Assembly (NCBI RefSeq): GCF_001189295.1
Contig: NZ_CP012159.1
Span: 1,116,001 to 1,180,000, forward strand
DNA from: Chondromyces crocatus
GTDB lineage: Bacteria; Myxococcota_A; Polyangia; Polyangiales; Polyangiaceae
DNA: 64,000 nt
Reading direction: 5' to 3'
In this document: piece after piece, positions 45,931 through 55,621 of the stretch
Layout of the letters: the number at the start of each line of letters is the position of its first letter
How positions within the stretch are numbered: the stretch's first letter is position 1
Translations under genes and position numbers: made by a program
The notes under the pieces: generated by a model
Told to the model about the DNA's origin: nothing
The model's database searches: none
The model's input: only the letters and a program-made list of their open reading frames with translations

Positions 45931-47229
45931 CTATCGAGGCCGCCGCACCGGAGATGCGCCTTCACGCTTCAGGCGAAGAGCATAGGCGATGCCGCTTTGC
46001 AGCGTGTTCAGTGTGACGAGATCGTGCAGATCCAGGCTCAGTGCTGCCAGTGTCTGGGCCACTGCTGGGCTGATGCCCGTGAGGAGAACCTTGGCACCCA
46101 GAAGGCGTGCGGCGCGTGCGACCCCTACGAGGGCGTTGGCCACCTGGGTGTCCACGATCTTGACGCCAGTGATGTCGAGAATCGCCGTGTGGGCATGCTC
46201 GCGCACGATGCCGGCGAGCAACGTTTCGAGGATCTCTTTCGCCCGGATGCCGTCGATCGCTCCGACGAGCGGCATTGCGAGCACACCATCGATGATGGGC
46301 ATCAGGGGCGTCGAAAGCTCACGGAGTGCGTCGCGCTGCGCCTCGATGATCTGCTCCTGGAGCGCGAGCCGATCGGCTTCAGCGCGCTTTCGATCCGACA
46401 CGTCCGTGGTGATGCCACATATGCCGAGGGTTTTCCCGGACGGTGCGCGTACGGGGAATTTGAGCGTGAAGAAATCACGGAGTCCCTCGGTCGTAGGGAT
46501 CACTTCCTCGTATTGAACGGGTTCCCCCGCGGTGAGCGCCGCCGTGTCCACGTTCTGGAGGGCTGCTGCGACGTCTGGCGGGAAGAGTTCCGAGTCCGTT
46601 CGGCCCAGGATCTCTTCATGCGTCGCCCCGAGGATGTCGAGGAAACGCTGGTTGATCATCACATAGCGACCACGAGTGTCTTTGACGAAGATCACACTCG
46701 GTGAGTTGTTGAGCAGCGCGATGAGGAACGTCTGGCTGTGTCGGAGGGTCGCGTCCAGCTCGTCCTGCTCTACCAGCTCGATCCTGCTCAGCACGGCATG
46801 GGGCACGCCTTGCTCGTCGCGAGCGATCGTATTGGTCCACTGGCATTCGATGAGCTGACCGTCACGGGTGGTGTTCGAGCTGCGCGCGGATGCGAGCTGT
46901 CCGGTCAGCGTCACTTGTATGCCCAGCCGTACTTGCTCTAGGGCCACGCCGGGGGGGATGACGATCTCCCAGAGAGGTCGACCGAGGACTTCTTCCCGCT
47001 TCCAGCCAAAGAGCTGCTCGGCCTCTGGAGACCAGTCGATGAGCAAGCCCTCTGGACTCCACTGAATTTCGGCAGGTCTCGATGTCAGGAAGGCTTTGGT
47101 GTCGAAGGTGTCGGCTGGCTCGCCGAAGTGTTCCTCGTACTCCCGCAAGCGTGCCTTCAACGCGGTGTTTTCTGCGTGGAGCCTCGCAAGCTGCGCCCGC
47201 GTATCCTGCTCCGGGTCCGCTTTATCCAT
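45931..47229 (-). CDS. PAS-PAS-STAS signalling protein (RsbR-like)
   Basis: This 432-residue protein has a coiled coil at the start (RAQLARLHAENTALKARLRE), two PAS domains (about 50-150 and 160-285) and a STAS domain (about 305-415). Both threonines that are phosphorylated in RsbR-type STAS domains appear conserved: LDITGV (Thr354) and LLTGIS (Thr384). This predicts a stressosome-like or partner-switching role. The ATG at 47229 follows GGGGAG; the start at 47283 has no site. No RsbS/RsbT genes adjoin it. Confidence 0.88.
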   Translation of the reverse strand: MDKADPEQDTRAQLARLHAENTALKARLREYEEHFGEPADTFDTKAFLTSRPAEIQWSPEGLLIDWSPEAEQLFGWKREEVLGRPLWEIVIPPGVALEQVRLGIQVTLTGQLASARSSNTTRDGQLIECQWTNTIARDEQGVPHAVLSRIELVEQDELDATLRHSQTFLIALLNNSPSVIFVKDTRGRYVMINQRFLDILGATHEEILGRTDSELFPPDVAAALQNVDTAALTAGEPVQYEEVIPTTEGLRDFFTLKFPVRAPSGKTLGICGITTDVSDRKRAEADRLALQEQIIEAQRDALRELSTPLMPIIDGVLAMPLVGAIDGIRAKEILETLLAGIVREHAHTAILDITGVKIVDTQVANALVGVARAARLLGAKVLLTGISPAVAQTLAALSLDLHDLVTLNTLQSGIAYALRLKREGASPVRRPR

Positions 47230-47361
47230 GCACTCCCCGTCGATGGAGGGTTCCCTCGGGTTGCTGTTCGATGATGAAGGCATGGCGTCGAAACGGGTGA
47301 GACGCTCCGTGGAACGGTTCGGGGATCGACTTCTGGACTGCCCCTGACGTGCGAGAGAGCT

Positions 47362-49539
47362 TCACGATGGCGGATCGACGACGCGAACATCCAGGAACCA
47401 CGGACCTTCGTTGCCTGCGAGGCCGTCAATCTGCAGGTAGTAGGTCCCCGGATCCAGGACGAGGTCGAGGAAGCTGCCTTGGCCCGTCCCGATCGTGCAG
47501 GCGAACGGCATCTCGGCGCCGGGGCACGCTGGACCCCGCCGCACGTTCAGCAACGTGGTGTAGCCCGACCCTGCCATGTCGAGAACCACCCGCTTCCGGG
47601 CGGGTAGAACGAGCTTCAGTATCTGATCAGCGGCGCCTCCAGGGGGTACGCCGGACTGATCACAGCCTGCATCGAAGTCGGCCCTGGCATTGGCGGTCGT
47701 GCCTTGGAAGCGCCCACCCCCAGGAGGAATCTCCATGGCGTCGCTGCATCCGTCGGAGAAGACCACCAGGGTGGGCGGCGACGCCGGCCTGACGAGAGCC
47801 GACACCTCGACTGGCTGAGCGAACAGGGTTTCGGCGACCACCCGGTACTCACCCGTTGGCACGTTGTACCTGGCGGCTCGCATCGGGGAAGACGAGCCGG
47901 AAGAGCACACGAGCAGATCCGAGGGGGCCTCGCAGGCCGGGGCCAGGAGCGAGATGGCCCCGGTATCGCCCTGGGAGAGCCTTTCAACGAGCAAGACGTC
48001 CGACGCCACCGAAAGGTCCAGCGTATAGGCGGCGTCTCGTGCGCCGACGAGACAGGTCGCCTGAATATCGTCCTGGTGAGCTGCCAGGCTGATCTGGACG
48101 GTCTGGTTCACCGGCATCGGAGGGGCTCCGAGGCAGGTTTCGTCAGCCGGGGAAGGGGTGGGGGGCGCAACTTCGAGGGTCAAGGCGACGGTCGTCGGAG
48201 CCGTCGCGCTCACCCCGACGAAGTACGTGCCAGGGGGGAGCGCGTGGCGGAAGAGATGGCTCGGATTCGCGGTCTGGCAAGTGACCTCGTTCTCCGGCAG
48301 GGCGCACCCCGGATCGCGGAGCGAGATCGAGGGAACACCGTCTCCGTCGAGGGAGGTAGCGTAGACGTGGACATCCTGGGGCGTGAGCAGCTCGAAGCTG
48401 TAGACCAGCTCACCTGGTGTCGTCTCGCATGCACTTCCGAGATCCTTTGTTGCGTCGAGGATCTCCACGTTGACTGGCGCCCCGGCGACCAGCGGGACCG
48501 CCGTGCCGCATGTTTCGTTGGTTGGGATGGGGGTCGGGGAGCGGAAGGCAACGTCGAGGAGCACCGCCGAGCCTCCAGCCGTCGTCACGTAGAGGGGCAG
48601 GGCCGTCGATGCCGTCGGATCTCCCAGGTTTCGGCCACGTAGCTTCGCGATTTTTCCGAATTGCGGGGCCGGGTAGGACTTGCCACAAGCAATCTCGCTG
48701 GCCGCGTTCCCACACTGCCCGGCCAAGGCTACCGCCACGTCCGCGAAATCGGCGCGAGCTGTGACCTCGACGTCGACCGGGGGACCTGGTGGCAACAAGA
48801 TGGCGGCGACGATGTCGTTGAGCGGTGTAGGCCCGGCTGGACTGCACTGGGTGGCATAGTCGAAAGCTGCCCCGATCGTGTTCACGGCATAGGTGCCCGG
48901 CTGGGAGATCTCCAGGGCGTCGATGCACGTGTCGTGAGCCGGGGCCACACACGCCGCCTCATCGATCACGCCGTTGCAGTTGTCGTCACGTCCATTGGCG
49001 CAGATCTCGGGGAACAGGGAAGATACCGTGGGATCAGTGTCGTCACAGTCCCCTCCTCCGCAGTGGATGTCAGGATCGCCATCCTGATCGGCGTCGCGCA
49101 GGACGTGGTCGCACTGCCGCGTGGCTTCGACGCAGGTATCGATCGTGCAGGTGTTGGCATCGCCGCAGTCGACGGGTTCGCCCGCGCGACAGCCCAGCTT
49201 CGGCACGCAGCGCTCCACACCATCACAGTAGATGTCGTTCTGGCAGACGAGATCATCCGGTGTGAACCGACAGCGGTTGATGGACTTGTCACATGCGTCG
49301 AAGGTGCATGACAGTCCGTCGTCACATTGCCCGTCGTCGACGCAGGGCCCCCCGAGGGTGGGATCGAGGTCGTCGGTGCCGCCTCCTCCTCCTTCACCAC
49401 CCTGCCCACCACCTCCCGAGTCGCCGCCGACGCCGAAGGGGGTCGGGGCACTCGACGCGCATGCGGCAGGGGCCAGGAGCGCAGCCACGGCAGCGCCGAG
49501 CGCGAGGGCCAGGAACGGGGTGGAGGTGCGGTCGGGCAT
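47362..49539 (-). CDS. Large Cys-rich lipoprotein with MopE-like metal-binding motif and PPC-like repeats
   Basis: This 725-residue lipoprotein (lipobox LLAPAAC) has a Gly-rich tether, disulfide-rich segments (CVDDGQCDDGLSCTFDAC, CTIDTCVEATRQC) and a MopE-type calcium-binding motif (DADQDGDPDIHCGGGDC, then NGRDDNCNGVIDE). From about 200 there are four repeats of about 130 residues, each with a DTCIDALEISQPGTYAV, NETCGTAVPLVAG or DETCLGAPPMPV start and a final 'PPGTYFVGV' or 'DPGTYYLQIDG' strand, as in PPC-type domains. It is probably a surface protein. ATG 49539 gives a clean signal. Confidence 0.86.
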   Translation of the reverse strand: MPDRTSTPFLALALGAAVAALLAPAACASSAPTPFGVGGDSGGGGQGGEGGGGGTDDLDPTLGGPCVDDGQCDDGLSCTFDACDKSINRCRFTPDDLVCQNDIYCDGVERCVPKLGCRAGEPVDCGDANTCTIDTCVEATRQCDHVLRDADQDGDPDIHCGGGDCDDTDPTVSSLFPEICANGRDDNCNGVIDEAACVAPAHDTCIDALEISQPGTYAVNTIGAAFDYATQCSPAGPTPLNDIVAAILLPPGPPVDVEVTARADFADVAVALAGQCGNAASEIACGKSYPAPQFGKIAKLRGRNLGDPTASTALPLYVTTAGGSAVLLDVAFRSPTPIPTNETCGTAVPLVAGAPVNVEILDATKDLGSACETTPGELVYSFELLTPQDVHVYATSLDGDGVPSISLRDPGCALPENEVTCQTANPSHLFRHALPPGTYFVGVSATAPTTVALTLEVAPPTPSPADETCLGAPPMPVNQTVQISLAAHQDDIQATCLVGARDAAYTLDLSVASDVLLVERLSQGDTGAISLLAPACEAPSDLLVCSSGSSSPMRAARYNVPTGEYRVVAETLFAQPVEVSALVRPASPPTLVVFSDGCSDAMEIPPGGGRFQGTTANARADFDAGCDQSGVPPGGAADQILKLVLPARKRVVLDMAGSGYTTLLNVRRGPACPGAEMPFACTIGTGQGSFLDLVLDPGTYYLQIDGLAGNEGPWFLDVRVVDPPS

Positions 49540-49592
49540 CGACGCGAGGAGAGCGTAGCAGGGGCGGGCTGCGTCTGGCATCATGGTGCCGC

Positions 49593-50987
49593 GTGTCGAC
49601 CGACCGACTCACCCATCCCGAGCTGACCTGGCTTCTGGCACAAGAGGCGCGCAGTGCTGCGCGGAAGTTGCGCCAAGGCGTGGGTTTGACTTCCGAAGCT
49701 GGCCCTCCACCCCCTCTGATCATCGAAGAGGGGACAGGGGGGGTGGAAGGGACGCTCGAGCGGCTCGACGAAGCCGTCAGTATGCTGGCGTCCCTTCACG
49801 GTCGGCCTGTGCATCGAGGGAGGCGTGGCAGGATCGACCTGGCGGAGCTCGTCTGGGAGGTTGCCCCCGAGGCGCGCGTCCAGATCGAGATGGGCGATGG
49901 GACCGCGGTGTTCGGTGATGAATCGGAGCTGCGGCGCATGCTGCAGGTGCTCATCGCCCAGAGCGGCGATCCGAGTGGCGCAGCGAGCACGCCAGAGGTG
50001 AGTTTGCGTCGCGTGGGGGACGAGGTGGCGGTGAGCGTGAACCTCGGTCCGGACACGACGGCGAGCATCGCCCATGAGCGGGCATGGCTCTCACGGATGG
50101 CGTTGCGGTACGGAGGCCGGCTCGAGCTCGACGGAGCGATGCAGACGCTGACCTTCCCCGCCGACGTGGATCTCGCCCGACGTGAGCTGGAGAGCCTCAA
50201 GAAGGAGCTCGCTGCGGCGCAGGCGCAAGGAGAGGCGTATGCGCGTGAGCTGGCGGCCGTATTTTCTCAGGGTGATCGCAGTGGGGGCCGTGGTGCGCAC
50301 ATGCACACGTCGCAGCTTCCGCCAGCGGAAAGTGGGCTACCGCTCCTCGTCGCGGCGACACGCGTCCTCGGTACGCAACTGCGAGGCATTCTCGCGGCCG
50401 TGGGGCGTGACATCGCGCCACTCCGCGAGCATGGCGGCGAGGCTGGTGAGGTGGCAGCATCCGTGGGCCGGCATGTCACCGCCGCATCGGAGATCGTCAG
50501 CGATCTGGCTCGTCTCGGCGCGTGCCCGCTCGATGAGCTTCCTCGCCATGCCGATATCGCCCATGTCTTGCGGGACGTCGTTCACGACGAGCTCGCGCGC
50601 GCTGCGCGACGTGAAGTGCACGTTCGGGTCGAGACCCCGGACAGCGCTCATGAAGTGGTGCCCCTGGGCGCCCTGACGGTTCTGCTCCATGCCCTCCTCG
50701 ATCACGCCATCGGCGTGTCAGCGGGTGGGAGTGATGTGTTGCTCACCTTGACGGAGCAGGAGGCGAGCTGGGACATCACCTTCGACGATGCGGGAGCACC
50801 CATTCCAGCGCAGGCACGTGGAATCCTCCTCAGCCGTGACTTCGAAGCAGTCGCTCATGGCCGCCCGTCGAGCTTCCCCCTCATCGTCGCGCATGCGGTG
50901 GCAGCCCATGCCCACATGGATCTCACCATCGAGGACCACCCCGGAGGTGGGACTCGTGCTCGCCTGAGCATCCCAAAGACTGGCTGA
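49593..50987 (+). CDS. Degenerate double histidine-kinase-like ATPase protein
   Basis: This 464-residue protein has two halves. The first (about 20-190) includes VFGDESELRRMLQVLIAQ and SLRRVGDEVAVSVNLGP, which resemble an ATPase N-box and following strand. A coiled coil (195-235) follows. The second half (about 260-464) has PLGALTVLLHALLDHAIG, WDITFDDAGAPIPAQA and GGGTRARLSIPKTG, a HATPase_c-like order with the G1 Asp but poor conservation. I see no phospho-accepting histidine box. It may be a degenerate kinase or an adapter. The start is GTG 49593. Confidence 0.72.
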   Translation: MSTDRLTHPELTWLLAQEARSAARKLRQGVGLTSEAGPPPPLIIEEGTGGVEGTLERLDEAVSMLASLHGRPVHRGRRGRIDLAELVWEVAPEARVQIEMGDGTAVFGDESELRRMLQVLIAQSGDPSGAASTPEVSLRRVGDEVAVSVNLGPDTTASIAHERAWLSRMALRYGGRLELDGAMQTLTFPADVDLARRELESLKKELAAAQAQGEAYARELAAVFSQGDRSGGRGAHMHTSQLPPAESGLPLLVAATRVLGTQLRGILAAVGRDIAPLREHGGEAGEVAASVGRHVTAASEIVSDLARLGACPLDELPRHADIAHVLRDVVHDELARAARREVHVRVETPDSAHEVVPLGALTVLLHALLDHAIGVSAGGSDVLLTLTEQEASWDITFDDAGAPIPAQARGILLSRDFEAVAHGRPSSFPLIVAHAVAAHAHMDLTIEDHPGGGTRARLSIPKTG

Positions 50988-51085
50988 GAATCTCACCTCA
51001 GGGGAGATGCCTGTTTCATCGAAGAGAGCATCTTCCGTCGCCGCGCCTGATGGCGTCACCATGACGCCGCCTCGTGAAGGCGAGC

Positions 51086-51520
51086 TCAAAGCATGGAGCT
51101 GGGTGGGAAGTTGACGCTCAAATCGACGGTGGTTTCTGGCTCGACCCAGATGCTGCTGAGCGTCTCCGTGGTGGATTTAGCCATACTGTGATCCGCGGCA
51201 TCCACCATCGTCACTTCGGCATGGTAGTACTGTTCTGCAGAGATGACGAGCGAGAGGGAGAATGATTCGCAATCAGCATACTCGACCGTCACCGTATTGC
51301 CTCGATCGTCCAGCAGCACGAACTCCAGGTCCAGAGACGAGCCAGGAGTTGCATAGGTCGCGCATTCGCGTGGACTCGTCGAATTGTCGACAGTCCAGTT
51401 GAAGACCATTTCGCCCGTTGGTTCGGCCGAGACTGGGTTGCCATCGACGGATACGAGGCAGCCGGAGGTGAGTGCCGCGAGCGCCCAGCCCGTACCAATG
51501 ACGATCCATTGCCTGACCAT
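51086..51520 (-). CDS. Beta-rich lipoprotein
   Basis: This 144-residue lipoprotein (lipobox LAALTSGC) has a short beta-rich ectodomain (EMVFNWTVDNSTSPRECATY, LDLEFVLLDDRGNTVTVEYAD, TVDLSVNFPPSSML). It looks like an immunoglobulin-like or other beta sandwich fold. No family is recognised. It is followed on the same strand by another small lipoprotein. Confidence 0.7.
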   Translation of the reverse strand: MVRQWIVIGTGWALAALTSGCLVSVDGNPVSAEPTGEMVFNWTVDNSTSPRECATYATPGSSLDLEFVLLDDRGNTVTVEYADCESFSLSLVISAEQYYHAEVTMVDAADHSMAKSTTETLSSIWVEPETTVDLSVNFPPSSML

Positions 51521-51581
51521 AAAGCGATCTCCTTCACGAGCAGAGTTTTATGCGATCGGACGATTGCATGCCAAAGCTGGC

Positions 51582-51965
51582 TCAGCGCCATCGGTGGTAC
51601 TGACGTGGTCTTTCTTGTGGGTAGCCATAACCTCGATCCCGCTCATAAACCCGCGGTGGTGGAACGTATCTGGACCGATAGCGGTGAAGCTCGGGTGGTT
51701 CCTGCTGGAAGACGACCCAACGATTTTGGTTTCGGTAGTACCAGTTGCCATCGACCAGGTAGGCGTACGAGCCGCGGTACATGACACGCGGATAGGTCTC
51801 GACCATCACGGGCTCGGCGTCGGCGTAAACGGTTGGGTAGCCGTAAACGATGGCACCGCTCGTCCCCAGGGTGCCTGTACACCCGGAGAGCGCAATGCCG
51901 GTTACGGCGGCAAGCAGCAAAAGAGCACGACGGACGTGTAGCCTGTCACGGATTGCAGCTTTCAC
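51582..51965 (-). CDS. Tyr/Arg-rich lipoprotein
   Basis: This 127-residue lipoprotein has a lipobox (TGIALSGC) and a mature part rich in Tyr, Arg and Pro (YPTVYADAEPVMVETYPRVM, YRNQNRWVVFQQEPPELHRY, YERDRGYGYPQ). This is seen in small envelope proteins of Proteobacteria with unknown roles. GTG 51965 is chosen for a signal peptide of normal length; ATG 52019 is an alternative. Confidence 0.7.
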   Translation of the reverse strand: MKAAIRDRLHVRRALLLLAAVTGIALSGCTGTLGTSGAIVYGYPTVYADAEPVMVETYPRVMYRGSYAYLVDGNWYYRNQNRWVVFQQEPPELHRYRSRYVPPPRVYERDRGYGYPQERPRQYHRWR

Positions 51966-52058
51966 GGGCTGACCCCCTTTGCCTCTGTACGTCAGCAACA
52001 GCAGTGCCACGCTCGTCATGGTCGGAGAGGGTCCAACGGTGACGCTCGAGCCTCTTGC

Positions 52059-53210
52059 TCAGCCAGGCCGACCAGCGACGCCGAGATGGCGTGCTCCCGC
52101 CTGGACTGCACCGAGGAGCGCCATCGCCCGCTGGATCTCGGCGGGGGTCACCAGCCCGACCACGTGCTCCGTCTCATCGAGTACCGCGACCGCACCCGTA
52201 TCACCTGCGGTCAAGGCATCGATGGAATGAGACGCGTCATCCCGGGCATGGACACGGGGGAGATCGGAGCGGATCGCGGCGGCCATGGTCAGAGGGAGTT
52301 CGCCACGCTCTGCCATGCGCCCAAGGTCCCAGGCCGTCACCACGCCGAGCTCGCGATCGAGATCTCCCGGTCGGAGTGGGCCCACGACGCGCGCGCCTGC
52401 GAGGTTGTGTCGGAGCAGGCGCTCGGCGACTGCAGGGGCACTCTCGTCGGCGCGGGCCTCACCGAGACGATCCGTCATCAAGCGTGCCACAGGCATTCCA
52501 CGAAGGATGGCCTGGGCGCCGAGACGAGCCTGCTCCGCAGTCGCTCCCATGTACACGAAGACGGCAATGAACAGCAGGATCAGGTTGAAGGAGAGGATCC
52601 CTCCGAGGCCGAGCAGGACGGCCATGCCCTTCCCGACCGAGGTCGCCACCTGAGTCGCGCGTTCACGGCCGATGCGACGACTCAACAGCCCTCTCAGCAC
52701 CCGGCCTCCATCCATCGGGAAGGCGGGCAGGAGGTTGAACACCCCCAAGACGAGGTTGGTGAGCGAAAAGGCGAGGAGCGTCGCGCTGACACCGCTCGGA
52801 CCCGACGCGAGGAGATAGGCCAGGTAGGCCATTGCGGCGATACCGAAGCTCATCAGCGGACCCGCGAAAGCAATCCACGCTTCGTGATCAGGATCGTCGT
52901 CCTCGATCTGCGATACCCCGCCCAGCATCATCAATGTGATCGCACGCACGCGAAGTCCTTTCCGGAGTGCGACGAGGGAGTGCGCGAGTTCGTGTGCGAG
53001 GATTGAGCAGAACAACCCGAGCGCCAGGATGATTCCCCACACAAGCGGAGGCAGCTGCATGGTTTCTTCGGGAACTCCCAGCGCTGCTGCAATCGATGAG
53101 AACTGAGTGGTCGCGACGAATGCGAGATAAGGAATGAACAGAAGAAGAGAGATATGCAGCTTGATGGGGATGCCGCGGATCGTGAAAACCGTCACACCCT
53201 GACTGAACAT
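52059..53210 (-). CDS. Site-2 protease (M50) with CBS-like region
   Basis: This 383-residue membrane protein has the zinc motif ILAHELAHSLV (His73, Glu74, His77), the second conserved motif NLLPAFPMDGGR (Asp167) and several membrane helices between. The C-terminal 130 residues have two CBS-like halves (MTDRLGEARADESAPAVAERLL; LDETEHVVGLVTPAEIQRAM), a layout of adenosine-nucleotide-sensing S2P proteins such as SpoIVFB-like family 3. The ATG follows AGGAGACCC. The substrate is unknown; no anti-sigma gene is adjacent. Confidence 0.92.
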   Translation of the reverse strand: MFSQGVTVFTIRGIPIKLHISLLLFIPYLAFVATTQFSSIAAALGVPEETMQLPPLVWGIILALGLFCSILAHELAHSLVALRKGLRVRAITLMMLGGVSQIEDDDPDHEAWIAFAGPLMSFGIAAMAYLAYLLASGPSGVSATLLAFSLTNLVLGVFNLLPAFPMDGGRVLRGLLSRRIGRERATQVATSVGKGMAVLLGLGGILSFNLILLFIAVFVYMGATAEQARLGAQAILRGMPVARLMTDRLGEARADESAPAVAERLLRHNLAGARVVGPLRPGDLDRELGVVTAWDLGRMAERGELPLTMAAAIRSDLPRVHARDDASHSIDALTAGDTGAVAVLDETEHVVGLVTPAEIQRAMALLGAVQAGARHLGVAGRPG

Positions 53211-53480
53211 GGGTCTCCTGAAGCGTGCGCTGGAGACCCCACCAGGTGCCATCCTCGCACTGCAGGCACGTACGAGGAGCAACCCTCATACCATTCAGAG
53301 TTTCGAGAGTTCGTGTGAAGTGGAATGGAACAGGGCTCTTGCGAGCGTGCGGTAGCGCGCCAAAAAAACGACCTGGCGAGTCCACTTCCTCAGGTTGTGT
53401 TCGAGCGGTGGTGTGCGCTGAGCGCAGACCCGTCTCCTCGTCCACCACTGGACTTCGCGGGGCCCTTCAAGGCTCGATCT

Positions 53481-55298
53481 TCAATCTTTTCCTGGAGTGT
53501 CACCGAGCGGGCGGGCGGTTTGCTCGTGGAGAGGCTTCTCCAGCAGGGGTGGCCCCCCAATGGGCAGCCAGATCTCGAAGACAGCGCCGCCTTTTTGGGC
53601 TTTTCGATACCTGATCTCGCCACCGTGCTCGAAAACGATGCGCTGCACGATGGCCAGACCGAGGCCGGTTCCCTTCTCCTTCGTGGTGGCATACGGCTCG
53701 AAGAGCCTGGGGATCATTTCCTCCGCGACCCCGGGCCCATTGTCCCGCACCACCAGCCTCACCCGGTCGTTCTGCTCGGGTGCGACGGTGAGCACTACCC
53801 TGGGATCTGGGCGCACACTCGTGGCTGCCTCCAGGCCGTTCTGGATCAGGTTCGTCAGGACTTGGACGAGCTGATCGCGGTCGGCGGACACCTTTGGGAT
53901 CGTGGAGGCCGATAGCTCCACCTTGGGCGTTATCGCGACATGCTCCTCTCGTGAGTCCGAGGCGGCTTCGGGGGTGGAGTGAAGCGTCACGACCCGTCGG
54001 GCCACTTCCACGAGATCGATGAGCTCGGGGTTGGGCGGCGGCAGGCGCGCGAAGCGCGTGAACTCCCCCACGATGTTGGCGATCCGGTGCACCTCTTGGA
54101 GCACCGTCGCGGTGGCCTCCTCGAAGTAGTCGTCGAAGGCGGGATCTTCGCGATCACGGAGTCTTCGCAGCGTCTCGACGGCCGCTCGGATGGGAGCAAG
54201 CGGGTTCTTGATCTCGTGTGCGACCTGCCTGGCGATTTCCCGGCGTGCCGCGATTCGCTCTGCGGTGGCCAGTCGTCGTCGCATGGTGGCCAGCTCGTCG
54301 AGCGTTCTGTTGAACGCGGCCGCCAAGGTGGCCATCTCCTGGCCCCCTCGTCCCTGGACTTTCCTGGGCTCGCCGTTCATCACCTCTCTCGTTTCTCGAG
54401 CAAGCGCGACGATTGGCCTCGACAGGCTGCGTGCCAGAACCACGGCGATCACGATGGCGATTGCCAGCACCGTGGCGCCAGTGGCGAGGATGTCGCGGTC
54501 GAGTCTGGCGAGAGCCTTCTGGAGAGGCTCACGGGAGACCGATGCTACCACCCGAAGACCTTGAACCTCTGGAATCTCCAGCAGCCGCACCACCTCGGCA
54601 CTGGTACTCGTGAGCGCCGGAGGGTCGATCTTGCCATCCATCGGTGTGGCCAGTGCCACCCCATAGGCAGCCCCCAGTCGTTCGAGAAGGGGGCCGATCT
54701 TGCGTGAACCGATGAGTCCAAGCGTTACACCATGGCCGGTGCGAGCGCAGTGGACCTCCAGTGACGGTCCCATCTCAGCGACTGCCGGACGGAGGCGCGG
54801 TGCTCCACCCGATACGACCGAACCCTTGCTCTGCCGAGCCTTCCCATCATTGCTCTTCACTTCGCCGAGGAGGGCTGCGAGGCGCCGATCCTTCGTCCCG
54901 ATCCGCGACACATCCTCCGCTCCGAGTACGAGGCCATCGCCAGTGGCCAACGTGAGTTCATCGAGGCGGAGCGCTTTGGCCTGCTCTGCGACCTGATGAC
55001 GGAGCGCGATCCGGCTCCCTGGATCCAGCGCATCCGGGTTGCCTCGTGTCCTGTCGAGCTCCAGGTGAGCCCTGTCCACGAAGGTATCGTGCTGGCAAAG
55101 CGGAGCGAGCAGCCCTCGCAGGGCTTCGGCCTCCCAGGTGAGTTGCTGGCGAACGCCAGCGTGCGCGGCATCGATCCGGTCGAGGTAGCCACTCTCGATG
55201 AGCTCGCGCGACGCTTCTCGAAGCGTGAAGCCGACCAGCGCGGTCGCGATGATGGCGACCACCCCGAAGGCGATGAGCAAGCGGGCGGCGAGGGTCAT
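53481..55298 (-). CDS. NtrY-like sensor histidine kinase
   Basis: This 605-residue kinase has an N-terminal membrane helix (about 5-25), a periplasmic sensor of about 240 residues, a second membrane helix (about 273-290), a HAMP linker, the H-box RQVAHEIKNPLAPI (His361) and a HATPase domain (LVQVLTNLIQNGLEA, VVRDNGPGVAEEMIPRLFEPY, GTGLGLAIVQRI). It fits the NtrY family. No response regulator is adjacent. The start is chosen at ATG 55298 so that the signal-anchor begins the protein. Confidence 0.93.
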   Translation of the reverse strand: MTLAARLLIAFGVVAIIATALVGFTLREASRELIESGYLDRIDAAHAGVRQQLTWEAEALRGLLAPLCQHDTFVDRAHLELDRTRGNPDALDPGSRIALRHQVAEQAKALRLDELTLATGDGLVLGAEDVSRIGTKDRRLAALLGEVKSNDGKARQSKGSVVSGGAPRLRPAVAEMGPSLEVHCARTGHGVTLGLIGSRKIGPLLERLGAAYGVALATPMDGKIDPPALTSTSAEVVRLLEIPEVQGLRVVASVSREPLQKALARLDRDILATGATVLAIAIVIAVVLARSLSRPIVALARETREVMNGEPRKVQGRGGQEMATLAAAFNRTLDELATMRRRLATAERIAARREIARQVAHEIKNPLAPIRAAVETLRRLRDREDPAFDDYFEEATATVLQEVHRIANIVGEFTRFARLPPPNPELIDLVEVARRVVTLHSTPEAASDSREEHVAITPKVELSASTIPKVSADRDQLVQVLTNLIQNGLEAATSVRPDPRVVLTVAPEQNDRVRLVVRDNGPGVAEEMIPRLFEPYATTKEKGTGLGLAIVQRIVFEHGGEIRYRKAQKGGAVFEIWLPIGGPPLLEKPLHEQTARPLGDTPGKD

Positions 55299-55576
55299 GG
55301 CGGTGGAGTCCGGAGGCGAGGTGGCGCCGTGACTGTAGGCCAAGGGAGCGAGATGGCCTGGAGCGACGCCCGGAGGGTCGGACGGCACCTCCGACGTACC
55401 TGGTGCGTCTCTGGGCGTGTCACGAGGGGCTGGGCCTGGTGCGGTACTTGCGCCCTTGCATACCAGAACCCGCGCCTCGGGGCCGACTGTCCGCGCTCTG
55501 AGGGGGCTATGTGAGCCCTCCTGGGCTCGACGACTCCGCCTTACTTGCGCCGGAGGCCTTTCGGCTCTTACGCTCG

Positions 55577-55609
55577 GGCGCCCTCCCGCCGGAAAAAACG
55601 GCGGGCGCC
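55577..55609 (+). promoter_or_regulatory. Bulged hairpin in leader of MCP gene
   Basis: CCCGCCG (55585-55591) pairs with CGGCGGG (55599-55605) around a GAAAAAA loop, with four more pairs (GGCG with CGCC) after a bulge. It ends 12 bp before the MCP start and could modulate its translation or end upstream transcripts. Confidence 0.4.
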
Positions 55610-55621
55610 GTGGACCACGAC

